This document shows positions 5,623 to 6,110 of a stretch of DNA of 6,110 nucleotides, piece after piece. The notes under the pieces were generated by a model. That model was not told the origin of the DNA. It saw nothing but the letters and a program-made list of their open reading frames with translations, and did not search any database. Numbering within the stretch: position 1 is the stretch's first letter; each line of letters opens with the position of its first letter. The stretch is from NCBI GenBank assembly GCA_937958475.1, contig CALFXR010000043.1, positions 1-6,110 on the forward strand, given 5' to 3'. The stretch comes from an uncultured Mesorhizobium sp. Lineage in GTDB: Bacteria > Pseudomonadota > Alphaproteobacteria > Rhizobiales > Rhizobiaceae. The position numbers and the translations under genes were made by a program.

Positions 5623-6110
5623 ATGCGCGACTGGCTGAAGGCGTTCCGGCCGGCGTCGTTCCGCGGCGTGCCGTTCCGCGTCGACCTCGAGTCGATCGCA
5701 GGCGCGCGGCGCCTGTCGATATCGCCGATCGCCTATGCCGAGACCAGCGTGATCGAGGACATGGGCCGCGATCCGCAGCGCTTCTCGCTCGCCGCCTATG
5801 TCGTCGGCGACGCGGCGGACGCGGACGCGCTGGCGCTCGCCGCGGCGCTGGAGCGCAAGGGGGCTGGCACGCTGGTCCTGCCGATGCGCGGCGCGCTGCC
5901 GGCGCGCGTCGAGGGCTGGTCGCTCGACCGGATGAAGGACGGCGCCGGCTATGTGCGCTTCAGGATCGACTTCGTCGAGGAGGGGCTGGCGGCGGTGCCG
6001 TTCCTGCCGTCCTTCGCCGCCGCTTCGCTCGCCGCGCTCCTGGCGCAGGGCGCGGGGGTCCTCGCCGAAGGGATCGCCGCGGCGCTGCGCGCCGGCGGGC
6101 GCCCGGCGAT
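5623..6110 (+). CDS. N: Mu gpN-like DNA circularization / tail hub protein, N-terminal part
   Basis: The first 162 codons are present and the gene runs off the window edge; the family is usually several hundred residues long. The N-terminal domain matches the DNA circularization N-terminus family: W4 and F8-R9-P10, then ASFRGVPFRVD (11-21), GARRLSISPIAYAETSVIED (27-46) with MGRDPQRFSL following, then AYVVGDAADADALALAAALE and a Gly-rich GAGTLVLPMRG (80-90), closing with YVRFRIDFVEEG (110-121). The family's usual GRR...H-E-Y-P is altered here to ARR...S-P-I-A-Y, while the E-D-x-G-R core (45-49) is intact. Mu N protein was named for holding ends of injected DNA together; it is also a tail component, and its place after the tape measure gene suits a hub/baseplate role. 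GGGGA at 5610-5614 is a possible ribosome site. Residues 121-157 are hydrophobic and Ala-rich. Confidence 0.9.
   Translation, partial: MRDWLKAFRPASFRGVPFRVDLESIAGARRLSISPIAYAETSVIEDMGRDPQRFSLAAYVVGDAADADALALAAALERKGAGTLVLPMRGALPARVEGWSLDRMKDGAGYVRFRIDFVEEGLAAVPFLPSFAAASLAALLAQGAGVLAEGIAAALRAGGRPA

Noticed and set aside
5345..5638. 97-aa open frame at the end of the tape measure gene
   Set aside because: Arg/Gly-rich shadow of the tape measure C-terminus, overlapping the gpN start in a different frame.
1..6110. Novel defence, toxin-antitoxin, CRISPR or non-coding RNA system
   Set aside because: Every substantial stretch is accounted for by phage head-tail and tail morphogenesis genes. No spaced repeats, extra cargo gene or unexplained intergenic region is present.

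Overview
The window is a slice of the late (virion morphogenesis) operon of a Mu-like contractile-tailed phage or prophage. The host is a high-GC bacterium, most likely an alphaproteobacterium of the Rhizobiales/Rhodobacterales type. That host guess rests on strong G/C bias at third codon positions and on the overall flavour of the proteins, so it is an inference and not a species call. All genes lie on the + strand, packed with overlaps or gaps of a few bases. I see no host gene, tRNA, attachment site, insertion sequence, CRISPR array, factor-independent terminator or convincing internal promoter.

Layout. Positions 1-102 hold the C-terminal end of a DUF2190-type capsid decoration protein. 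Next come a 131-aa probable head-tail joining protein (114-509), a 238-aa probable tail terminator/completion protein (509-1225) and a small DUF2635 protein (about 1228-1434). These are followed by the tail sheath (1445-2935, Mu gpL-like) and the tail tube (2989-3360, Mu gpM-like). The tail assembly chaperone gene (3363-3743) appears to be extended by programmed -1 frameshifting to 3805. The tape measure protein (3798-5621) and the N-terminal part of a Mu gpN-like 'DNA circularization' protein (5623 to the window edge) complete the window. The order from DUF2635 onward matches phage Mu: gp38, L, M, gp41 region, gp42, N.

How the genes work together. The head-proximal proteins finish the capsid and connect it to the tail. 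The tape measure protein, held by the two forms of the chaperone, sets tail length while tube subunits polymerise around it. The sheath then assembles around the tube, and gpN belongs to the hub/baseplate end.

The most notable feature is a perfectly phased T TTT TTT slippery heptamer at 3656-3662 near the end of the chaperone gene. A -1 shift there opens a 47-codon extension that fills the otherwise empty gap before the tape measure gene and overlaps its start. This is a new instance of a known mechanism, not a new system. The rest of the window is conventional phage structural DNA. The long reverse-strand open frames are shadows of GC-rich coding sequence.
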